Source: Oscillospiraceae bacterium (GTDB taxonomy: Bacteria > Bacillota > Clostridia > Oscillospirales > Oscillospiraceae). From it: DNA of 64,000 nt. The stretch is from the NCBI GenBank assembly GCA_017527825.1, contig JAFXPO010000031.1:1-64000 (forward strand), given 5' to 3'. The notes beneath the pieces were generated by a model. It saw only the letters and a program-made list of their open reading frames with translations, did not search any database and was not told where the DNA came from. How positions within the stretch are numbered: the first letter of the stretch is position 1; the number at the start of each line of letters is the position of its first letter. Shown piece after piece: positions 58,096 to 64,000 of the stretch. Position numbers and translations under genes: made by a program.

Positions 58096-58623
58096 ATGCG
58101 AAACAATAATCGCCGTCTTGCCTATTCCGCGCTGTTTCTGGCGCTGGCGCTGGTGCTGCCGTTTCTGACGGGGCAGATTCCTACCATTGGCAAGGCGCTT
58201 TCCCCCATGCACATTCCGGTGATGCTCTGCGGCTTCGTCTGCGGACCGCTGTGGGGCGCCGCGGTCGGCGCCATCGCTCCGCTGCTGCGCTCGGTGCTGT
58301 TCGGCATGCCCGCCATGTTCCCCGGCGCGGTGGCGATGACCTTTGAGCTGACGAGTTACGGCATTCTTTCCGGCTGGCTGTACCGCCGCCTGCCGCGCAA
58401 GCCGTGGAGCATCTACGTCTCGCTGCTGACCGCGATGGTCGGCGGACGCCTTGTCTGGGGCGCGGCACGCTACCTTCTGGCGGGGCTGTCCGGCTCGGAA
58501 TTTCCGTTCTCGGCGTTTCTCGCCGGCGCGGTGACGGGCGCGATCCCCGGCATTATTCTCCACATCGTGCTGATCCCGCTGCTCGTGATGGGGCTGGAAC
58601 GGGCAAAGCTGACGCTGGACTAA
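58096..58623 (+). CDS. ECF transporter S-component, substrate unknown
   Basis: A 175-residue, six-helix substrate-capture protein for an energy-coupling-factor vitamin transporter. Typical features are the N-terminal RRLAYSALFLALALVLPF with small-residue helix 1, ALSPMHIPVMLCGFVCGPLW and GAIAPLLRSVLFGMPAMFPG. The P-M-H-I-P-V segment marks a subgroup whose ligand I cannot name. There is no ATPase or T-subunit gene nearby, so it uses a shared module. ATG 58096 follows AAGGAG at 8 bases. It ends in a terminator shared with the convergent sialic-acid operon. Confidence 0.87.
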   Translation: MRNNNRRLAYSALFLALALVLPFLTGQIPTIGKALSPMHIPVMLCGFVCGPLWGAAVGAIAPLLRSVLFGMPAMFPGAVAMTFELTSYGILSGWLYRRLPRKPWSIYVSLLTAMVGGRLVWGAARYLLAGLSGSEFPFSAFLAGAVTGAIPGIILHIVLIPLLVMGLERAKLTLD

Positions 58624-58657
58624 AAAAATCGGAACGGTCAAACCGTTCCGATTTTTT
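58622..58657. terminator. Bidirectional terminator between ECF gene and sialic-acid operon
   Basis: A long stem AAAAAATCGGAACGGT / ACCGTTCCGATTTTTT with a CAA loop (58623-58657). Confidence 0.9.
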
Positions 58658-58668
58658 CTGTAAAGGCG

Positions 58669-59595
58669 TTACGCCCAGCGCTTCATCGCCTCGTCGATGA
58701 GCTTGACCGCATACGCGATCTTCTCATCGTCGGCGGGGGCGTAGTTTGCCAGCGGCGCGCGAACGCCGCCGATGTCCAGACCTTCGCGGCGGCGCAGCAC
58801 CTCTTTGATGCTGGCGTACATGTTGCACTTCGGCGCACAGAGGGCGTAGATGATGTTGTCCACGTCGTATTGCAGCTTGCGCGCGTCGTCCAACTTACCC
58901 TCCTTCGTCAGCGCATAGAGCTTCAAAATCAGCTCCGGCATCGCGCCGTAGGTGCCGCCAATGCCGCCGTCCGCGCCCATGATGAGACCGGAGATCAGCT
59001 GCTCATCCGGGCCGTTGAACACGACGAAACCGCGGCCGTTTTTCGTGCCTTCATCCTTGAACATCTGGATGTCCTGCACGGGCATGGACGAATTCTTGAC
59101 GCCGACAACACGCGGGTTTTTCAGCATCTCGCGCAGCAGCGGCATGGTGAGCGCCACGCCCGCGAGCTGCGGAATGTTGTAGATGATGAAATCAGTGTTT
59201 GGCGCGGCGGCGCTGATGTCGTTCCAGTAGCCCGCAATGGATGCTTCGGGCAGATGGAAGTAAATCGGCGGGATAGACGCGATGGCGTCCACGCCCAGCT
59301 TTTCCGCGTGCCGCGCCAGCTCCTGCGAGTCGCGGGTGTTGTTGCACGCGACATGGGCGATGACCGTCAGCCTGCCCTGCGCCGCGTCCATAACGTTTTC
59401 CAGCACCAGCTTGCGGTCAGCGACGCTCTGGTAGATGCATTCGCCGGAGGAGCCGCCGACATAGACGCCCTTGACGCCCTTTTGGATGAGATGCTCCGTC
59501 AGTGCGCGGGTGCGTGCGCCGGACACCTCGCCATGATCGTCATAGCAGGCGTAAAACGCGGGGAAAATCCCCTGATATTTTGTCAAATTGCTCAT
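58669..59595 (-). CDS. nanA: N-acetylneuraminate lyase (DapA/NanA family)
   Basis: A 308-residue class I aldolase that splits sialic acid into pyruvate and N-acetylmannosamine. It has YVGGSSGECIYQSVADRKL (carboxylate-binding G-x-S-S-G-E), the catalytic Tyr in DFIIYNIPQLAGVAL and the Schiff-base Lys in RVVGVKNSSMPVQD, followed by GPDEQLISGLIMGADGGIGG. NanA is favoured over DapA because it shares an operon with a NanQ-type protein and a sugar ABC transporter. The ATG at 59595 is used; the TTG at 59616 lies within the ribosome site. Last gene of the operon. Confidence 0.9.
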   Translation of the reverse strand: MSNLTKYQGIFPAFYACYDDHGEVSGARTRALTEHLIQKGVKGVYVGGSSGECIYQSVADRKLVLENVMDAAQGRLTVIAHVACNNTRDSQELARHAEKLGVDAIASIPPIYFHLPEASIAGYWNDISAAAPNTDFIIYNIPQLAGVALTMPLLREMLKNPRVVGVKNSSMPVQDIQMFKDEGTKNGRGFVVFNGPDEQLISGLIMGADGGIGGTYGAMPELILKLYALTKEGKLDDARKLQYDVDNIIYALCAPKCNMYASIKEVLRRREGLDIGGVRAPLANYAPADDEKIAYAVKLIDEAMKRWA

Positions 59596-59612
59596 GGGAA
59601 TCAGATCCTCTC

Positions 59613-60062
59613 TCAATCGTAAATCTGAATTTTAAAGACTACCTTGGATACCGGCTCCGGCTTGCCGAGCGCGATCTTGAGCCGGTGCGCATCGCCGGGA
59701 AAGACGACGAGGAAATCGCCGGGACGCAGGATAACGCTCTGCTCCGCGTCGCCGTGGTAACCGTAAAAGTCGCCCTTGCTCTCGTCCAGCGTCAGACCCT
59801 CCGGGTTGGCGATGTCCACGCGTTCGCTGCCCTTGACCATGACGTGAATGTCGAGGTACTTTTTGTGCGATTCAAAGAACGTCTCCTCAACGGGTACCGT
59901 GTCGTAGTCAAAGCGCGTCACATAGAGCGCGTCGCCGTCCAGCTTCCGCGTCTCGGTGCCGACGGAGGCAAGAAACTCGTCAGTGAGACAATCCAGCGCC
60001 CGGTCGAGCCGGGAATGGATGCCGCGGTACGCCGCGGCATCCCGATTTCTGCCTATTATCAT
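59613..60062 (-). CDS. YhcH/YjgK/YiaL (NanQ-like) sugar anomerase family protein
   Basis: A 149-residue cupin-like protein. Conserved segments are ETFFESHKKYLDIHVMVKGSE and FLVVFPGDAHRLKIAL, which hold the metal-binding His and Glu residues. The E. coli relative NanQ speeds opening of sialic-acid anomers and so helps NanA. The position between nanA and the permease genes, 4 bases from the latter, fits that role. Length and motif order match the family (about 150). Confidence 0.92.
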   Translation of the reverse strand: MIIGRNRDAAAYRGIHSRLDRALDCLTDEFLASVGTETRKLDGDALYVTRFDYDTVPVEETFFESHKKYLDIHVMVKGSERVDIANPEGLTLDESKGDFYGYHGDAEQSVILRPGDFLVVFPGDAHRLKIALGKPEPVSKVVFKIQIYD

Positions 60063-60066
60063 ACGC

Positions 60067-60969
60067 TTACCCCTTGACTGCGCCCATTGTGATGCCCTGT
60101 GTGAAGTACTTCTGGAAGATCAGGAACACAATGATGATCGGCACGGACGCCAGCGCCGCACCCGCCATGATGAGACCGTAGTCCGTGGAGTTCTCCGCCT
60201 GCATCGTGGCGATACCGAGGGAGATGGTGAGGTTGGCGTTGCTGGTGAGCATGATGAGTTGCATGAAGTAATCGTTCCACGAATTGATAAACGTGAAGAT
60301 CGCAAGCGCGCCGATGCCCGGCTTGATGATCGGCACGACGACGCTCGTGAAAGTACGCAGCTCGTTCGCGCCGTCGATGCGGGCGGCTTCAAGCATCTCG
60401 CCGGGGATACCCTCAGAGAACTGCTTCATCAGGAACACGCCGAACGGCCAGCCGACGGTGGGAAAGATGACCGCCCAGATGTTGTCATAAAGACCGAGAC
60501 TCGAAATCTCGCGGATGAGCGGGATCAGAATGACCTGCTTGGGCAGCGCCATTGCCGCGACGATCAACGAGAAGATGAGGTAGCGACCGCGGAAGCGCTT
60601 TTTTGCCAGCGCGTAGCCCGCTGCAGCCGCAGTGACGCAGGTGAGCACCATCGCCATGACCGCCATGAAGACGGTGTTGACCAGCCAGCGCACGGCGGCG
60701 GGTACCGTCGCGCCCACGACCTTGAGCTTTGTGAACGGGATCGGCAGCTCATAGAGCGGCGCGCTGCGCTTGGTGAAGAGCACCTGAAAGTTGCGCAGCG
60801 TGAACTCATGCGGGAACCACTCCGGTGTGGTGGCGTTGATTGCCGCCGGCGTCTTGAGTGCGCCCGTTAGAATCCAGTAGAGCGGGAACGCAAAGAGGAT
60901 GGCGAAGATGATGAGCAGAATGATCGAAATGACCTTATAAGCGGTGATTTTCCTGACGCCTGTATTCAT
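60067..60969 (-). CDS. Sugar ABC transporter permease, MalG type
   Basis: A 300-residue inner-membrane permease of the CUT1 carbohydrate ABC family with six helices. The EAA loop that contacts the ATPase is EGIPGEMLEAARIDGANELRTF (E-A-A-x3-G). The N-terminal ILLIIFAILFAFPLYWILTG is characteristic of the MalG half. It works with the MalF-type permease 13 bases upstream and the binding protein. No ATPase gene is in the operon, so a shared MsmK-like ATPase is expected elsewhere. Substrate is likely sialic acid from context. Confidence 0.93.
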   Translation of the reverse strand: MNTGVRKITAYKVISIILLIIFAILFAFPLYWILTGALKTPAAINATTPEWFPHEFTLRNFQVLFTKRSAPLYELPIPFTKLKVVGATVPAAVRWLVNTVFMAVMAMVLTCVTAAAAGYALAKKRFRGRYLIFSLIVAAMALPKQVILIPLIREISSLGLYDNIWAVIFPTVGWPFGVFLMKQFSEGIPGEMLEAARIDGANELRTFTSVVVPIIKPGIGALAIFTFINSWNDYFMQLIMLTSNANLTISLGIATMQAENSTDYGLIMAGAALASVPIIIVFLIFQKYFTQGITMGAVKG

Positions 60970-60982
60970 ATTCGCACCCCCC

Positions 60983-61885
60983 TTACTTTTCTTTCGCCAG
61001 CCGGAACTGCAACGCGGAGAGCAGCCCGATGAAGATGGCGAGAATCACGCCCATCGCGTTGCCGTAGCCAAAGCGGTACAGCTTGAAAGCGGTATAGTAG
61101 ATGTAGTACATGACGGTCTCAGTGGCGTAATTCGGACCGCCGGAGGTCAGCAGCTGGATCAGCGCGAAGCACTGGAAGCTGTTGATCGTCGTGATGACGA
61201 GGATATAGAGCGTGGTGGGCATGATGAGCGGCCAGCGAATCTTCCAGAAGCTCTGGAGATCGGTGGCGCCGTCCACCTCCGCCGCCTCCACCAGCGTCGC
61301 GTCCACGTTGCCGAGCGCAGAGACGTACAGCACGATGGGCTGACCGACGGAGGTTGTCAGCAGAATGATGATAATGCCCCACAGCGCGAAGCGCTGGTCA
61401 CCGAGCCAGTTGATGTTCTGGTCGATGACGCCCATGCCCTTGAGCAAGTAGTTGAGCACGCCGTAGTAGTTATTGTAAATCCACTTCCACACCACCGTAA
61501 CGGCGACGGAGCCGGTGACCACGGGGAGATAGAAGATGATGCGGAACAGGCTCATGATAGAGTCCTTCATGCGGTAGATGGCGGACGCCACCCACAGCGA
61601 AAAGACGCACACCACCGGCACACTGACAAACACGATGATGAACGTGTTCTTGAGCGCCTTGATGAACACCGGGTCTTTCCACAGCTCCACATAGTTGGCC
61701 AGACCGATGAACACATCCGGCGTGTTCTGGTTCATATTGGAGTCAAAAAAGCTGGTGTAGACACACAGCACCATCGGGACCACAACAAACCCGACGAAAA
61801 AAATCAGACTTGGCAGCATGAAGAGATAACCCGCGATGTTCTCTCTCCGCGCCAGCGCCCGGCTCATGCTTGGCTGATTGGACAA
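60983..61885 (-). CDS. Sugar ABC transporter permease, MalF type
   Basis: A 300-residue permease with six helices, partner of the MalG-type protein. It begins after a short cytoplasmic leader with ENIAGYLFMLPSLIFFVGFV. The EAA loop is ATLVEAAEVDGATDLQSFWK. The open frame extends to 61957, but that part runs through the hairpin at 61916-61949. The start is uncertain: TTG at 61885 has GAGGGGG about 10 bases upstream, while ATG at 61867 lacks a site; I use the TTG. Confidence 0.87.
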   Translation of the reverse strand: MSNQPSMSRALARRENIAGYLFMLPSLIFFVGFVVVPMVLCVYTSFFDSNMNQNTPDVFIGLANYVELWKDPVFIKALKNTFIIVFVSVPVVCVFSLWVASAIYRMKDSIMSLFRIIFYLPVVTGSVAVTVVWKWIYNNYYGVLNYLLKGMGVIDQNINWLGDQRFALWGIIIILLTTSVGQPIVLYVSALGNVDATLVEAAEVDGATDLQSFWKIRWPLIMPTTLYILVITTINSFQCFALIQLLTSGGPNYATETVMYYIYYTAFKLYRFGYGNAMGVILAIFIGLLSALQFRLAKEK

Positions 61886-61915
61886 GTCGGAAACGCCCCC
61901 TCTCGGAGAAAATGA

Positions 61916-61949
61916 GGAATCCCCCGCCCCGCGTGGGGCGGGGGGTTCC
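61916..61949 (-). terminator. GC-rich stem-loop between binding-protein and permease genes
   Basis: CCCCCGCCCC pairs with GGGGCGGGGG, extended by GGAA/TTCC, followed on the minus strand by TCATTTTC. It probably stabilises or partly terminates the transcript so that the binding protein is made in excess. Confidence 0.7.
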
Positions 61950-61981
61950 CGGTTCAAGCCTTAGATGTTCAGATCGCGAAA

Positions 61982-63340
61982 TCAGGTGCCGGAGTTCGCC
62001 TCGGCGCAGAACTGATCGACAGCGGCCTTGATGGCGGCGTCACTGCCGTCGCTCTGACCGACCTGCTGGAGCATGTTCCACCATGCGGTACGAGCCTGCG
62101 CCCAGCCGGTGGTGACCTGATAGTAGTCACCCAGCATCGGCATCAGCTTGTTGTACTCGCCCATGATCGGGTTGTCGCTCCACGCGTCCACAGTGCTGCG
62201 GGCGGGGAAGAAGTTTGCCGCGCGGACGGCGTCCACAGTGTGGTCGCTGTCGCACATGAACTGGATGAACTGCTTGGCGGCGTCGATCTTGCCCTGGTCG
62301 CCGTTATCAAAGATGCCGAAGCCCCAGATACCGCCCTGCAGCTTGGCATTGCCGTCCTCGGACGGGAACGCCATGAAAACGATGTCGTCGCCGTTGAGGG
62401 TCTTGGCAGCGCCGGTGTCGGCGGAGTTGGGGTTGAGCTGCTGGGCAATGTTCCAGCAGAACGCCATCTTCAGCGTGCCGTTGTAGAACAGCGCGATCTC
62501 TTCGCCGCCGACGATCGCGGGATCGTAAGCGATGCCCTTGAGATCATAGAGGGTCTTGAGCGCCTCAACGTTCTTCGCATCGTCCCAGGTGTACTTGGTG
62601 TGCTCGGCGTTGGTGAAGGTGCCGCCGTAGAGGTTGTTCACCAGCGCGCGGGTGCCCTGGTCGCCGCCCTGACCGCCGCAGAACACAGCGCCGACGGTGC
62701 CGCCAAACTTCGCTTCCAGCGCGTTCACGGCGCTGATGAACTGCTCGGTGGTCCAGGTGTGAGTGTCAGTGTTGATGTACTGATCCGCGCCGGCTTCCTT
62801 GAAGGCGTTGAGGTTGATACCCATGCAGTGCGCGGTCATGACCAGCGGGTACTCATAGGCGGTGTTGGCGTCCGCAAAGCAGGCGTCCACCGCAGCGGCG
62901 TTGAGCTCGCTCTTGTCGGCGGCGTCAAACAGATCGGCAATGTTGACCATGTAGCCTTTGGCGCCCCAGTTGGAGACGAGACGTTCGGGGCCTTCCATGA
63001 TGAGGTCGGGACCCTGACCGGCGGTCAGCGCGGTGTTGACCTTATCGTCGCCGTCGGCATAGGTCAGATACTCGACTGTGACCGCGATACCGGTTTCCGC
63101 GGTGAAGGCGTCGGTGAGAGCCTTAACGGTCTCCTCATTGCCCCAACCGCCGATGGGGTACGTCCAGAGGGTGATGGCGCTGGCAGCCGCGGGAGTGGCA
63201 TCCGCCGGCGCGGTCGTGTCAGCGGGAGTGGTGGTGGTCTCCGCCGGAGCGGGGGTGTCCGTCGAGGTGACGGTCCCGCCGCATGCCGCGAGGGCGAGTA
63301 CCATGACCATTGCGAGTGCAAGTGCAAGCAGCTTCTTCAT
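61982..63340 (-). CDS. Sugar ABC transporter substrate-binding lipoprotein
   Basis: A 452-residue extracellular receptor of the family 1 carbohydrate-binding proteins. The lipoprotein signal is KKLLALALAMVMVLALAACG (Cys 20), followed by a Thr/Pro/Ala linker to about 50. The mature part starts ITLWTYPIGGWGNEETVKAL and contains TAGQGPDLIMEGPERLVSNW, typical of CUT1 receptors. ATG 63340 follows AAGGAGG. It is the first gene of the operon, behind a consensus promoter. Sialic acid or a sialylated sugar is the probable ligand from the NanA/NanQ genes downstream. Confidence 0.92.
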   Translation of the reverse strand: MKKLLALALAMVMVLALAACGGTVTSTDTPAPAETTTTPADTTAPADATPAAASAITLWTYPIGGWGNEETVKALTDAFTAETGIAVTVEYLTYADGDDKVNTALTAGQGPDLIMEGPERLVSNWGAKGYMVNIADLFDAADKSELNAAAVDACFADANTAYEYPLVMTAHCMGINLNAFKEAGADQYINTDTHTWTTEQFISAVNALEAKFGGTVGAVFCGGQGGDQGTRALVNNLYGGTFTNAEHTKYTWDDAKNVEALKTLYDLKGIAYDPAIVGGEEIALFYNGTLKMAFCWNIAQQLNPNSADTGAAKTLNGDDIVFMAFPSEDGNAKLQGGIWGFGIFDNGDQGKIDAAKQFIQFMCDSDHTVDAVRAANFFPARSTVDAWSDNPIMGEYNKLMPMLGDYYQVTTGWAQARTAWWNMLQQVGQSDGSDAAIKAAVDQFCAEANSGT

Positions 63341-63388
63341 GATAGATCCTCCTTCAAAGTTCTGGTTTCGGAGATGCAATCTCCAGTG

Positions 63389-63446
63389 TGCAGATTATAC
63401 AAAAAATATAGTGCAATGTCAAGCAGATTATGCAGATTTATACAAA
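63389..63446. promoter_or_regulatory. Repeated GCAGATT motif around the sialic-acid promoter
   Basis: TGCAGATTATACAAA (63389-63403) overlaps the -10 box, and TGCAGATTTATACAAA (63431-63446) lies just upstream of the -35 box, with a third GCAGATTAT at 63423. Direct repeats in this position suggest a repressor operator. No regulator gene is next to it. Confidence 0.45.
63394..63422 (-). promoter_or_regulatory. Consensus promoter of the sialic-acid operon
   Basis: Minus-strand TTGACA, 17 bases, TATAAT: a perfect match at both boxes, implying tight repression when not needed. Confidence 0.92.
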
Positions 63447-63502
63447 CAGCCAAAGAACGATGCGACATTTTCAGGAAAATGCCGAAATCAGCGCGCCCTT
63501 CC

Positions 63503-63531
63503 TTGACACTTGCCGGGGAACTGACTAATAT
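63503..63531 (+). promoter_or_regulatory. Promoter of SGNH hydrolase gene
   Basis: TTGACA, 17 bases, TAATAT, 40 bases before the start codon. Confidence 0.8.
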
Positions 63532-63570
63532 GGGAGACAACCTAAACACACGCACAAGGAGGAGCGTTCC

Positions 63571-64000
63571 ATGAAAAAGCATATTGTCTGCCTCGGCGAT
63601 TCCAACACCCATGGCTACTGTGCTGACCCGTCCGACTGCGCAGACGGTGGCAGCCGCTTCAACGAGAGCGAGCGCTGGACATGCCTGCTGCAACAGGCGC
63701 TGGGCGAGGACTGCCTGGTGCTGGAGGAGGGTCTGGGCGGCCGCACGACGGTGTTTGTCGACGCGCTGCACGAGTCCATGGACGCGGTGGGTGTGGCATA
63801 TCCGATCCTGATGTCCCATGAGCCGGTGGACCTGCTGGTCATTATGCTGGGCACCAACGACACCAAGGAGCGCTTTGCCGCCAACGCCGCCGCCATTGCC
63901 GTGGGCATGGAGCGGTTGATCCAGAAGTGCCAATGCACGCCCTGCTGGGGCGAGAAGGGACCGAACATCCTGATCGTTTGCCCACCGCCGCTGGGCGCCG
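63571..64000 (+). CDS. SGNH/GDSL hydrolase, arylesterase type (3' end off window)
   Basis: The first 143 residues of a cytoplasmic esterase. Block I is IVCLGDSNTHGYCAD with the nucleophile Ser, block II is LEEGLGGRTTVF (oxyanion Gly), and block III is IMLGTNDTKERF (Asn). The catalytic Asp-His pair would lie past the window edge. The sequence resembles the oligomeric arylesterase/acyltransferase branch. It diverges from the sialic-acid operon, so removing O-acetyl groups from sialic acid is a fair guess but unproven. ATG 63571 follows AAGGAGGAG. Confidence 0.87.
   Translation, partial: MKKHIVCLGDSNTHGYCADPSDCADGGSRFNESERWTCLLQQALGEDCLVLEEGLGGRTTVFVDALHESMDAVGVAYPILMSHEPVDLLVIMLGTNDTKERFAANAAAIAVGMERLIQKCQCTPCWGEKGPNILIVCPPPLGA

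Noticed and set aside
1..64000. CRISPR arrays, tRNA or rRNA genes, insertion sequences
   Set aside because: No regular direct-repeat array, cloverleaf-type gene, rRNA segment or transposase was noticed by eye; a dedicated tRNA and repeat scan would be needed to exclude short ones.

Overview
The window looks like chromosomal DNA from an anaerobic, motile, S-layer-bearing Firmicute of class Clostridia, most like the Oscillospiraceae (Oscillibacter/Dysosmobacter-type gut organisms). The grounds are GC-rich coding DNA with strong AAGGAGG ribosome sites and Gram-positive TTGNNN-N17-TANNNT promoters, plus a sigma-28-driven flagellin, an SLH-domain protein, [FeFe]-hydrogenase maturases, ECF transporter S-components, a tripartite tricarboxylate transporter and split transketolase. 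This placement rests on gene content, not on a marker gene. I saw no rRNA, tRNA, CRISPR array, insertion sequence or prophage.

Layout: 1-2.6 kb, a large flagellin gene (cut at the left edge) with two sigma-28 promoters and a structured leader. 2.7-9.5 kb, an LtrA-like membrane protein, a cyclophilin lipoprotein, an orphan lipoprotein, a cruciform repeat, then an esterase, a TspO protein and a hybrid histidine kinase. 9.6-12.3 kb, two tandem glutamate dehydrogenases, one lacking the catalytic lysine. 12.6-19.6 kb, a tight three-gene operon headed by a 1567-residue multidomain protein (HD, helical repeats, NadD-like nucleotidyltransferase, GNAT-like, phosphoribosyltransferase-like) with a lactate/malate-dehydrogenase-like and a flavodoxin-like protein; this is the best candidate for an undescribed system. 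19.6-29.3 kb, a 2-hydroxyacid locus: DRE-TIM aldolase, two D-2-hydroxyacid dehydrogenases, TctCBA transporter, an Ldh_2-family dehydrogenase, an RpiR regulator and an AbrB-type membrane protein. 29.4-38 kb, an APC permease, a CcdA-TlpA fusion, a secreted beta-helix-like protein with an O-antigen-ligase-like protein, and oligoendopeptidase F.

38-45 kb, DUF4956 plus a metallo-beta-lactamase lipoprotein, a TPP riboswitch with ThiT, a HIT protein, a highly expressed S-layer protein and a CoxE-like VWA protein. 45-49.4 kb, a CoA-acylating aldehyde dehydrogenase diverging from a LysR gene, then an HMG-CoA-lyase-like protein and a stand-alone CBS-DRTGG-CBS protein. 49.6-51.4 kb, split transketolase, whose cofactor is thiamine diphosphate. 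51.4-55.5 kb, a TM1266-like regulator with hydE, hydG and hydF behind a leader built like a riboswitch. 55.6-58.6 kb, an XRE-receiver fusion, a degenerate LytS-like kinase and an ECF S-component. 58.7-64 kb, a sialic-acid uptake and catabolism operon diverging from an SGNH hydrolase cut at the right edge.

Metabolically the genes point to amino-acid and organic-acid fermentation with hydrogen turnover, scavenging of host sialic acid and import of vitamins. Many transcription units end in strong inverted-repeat terminators, several shared by convergent genes.
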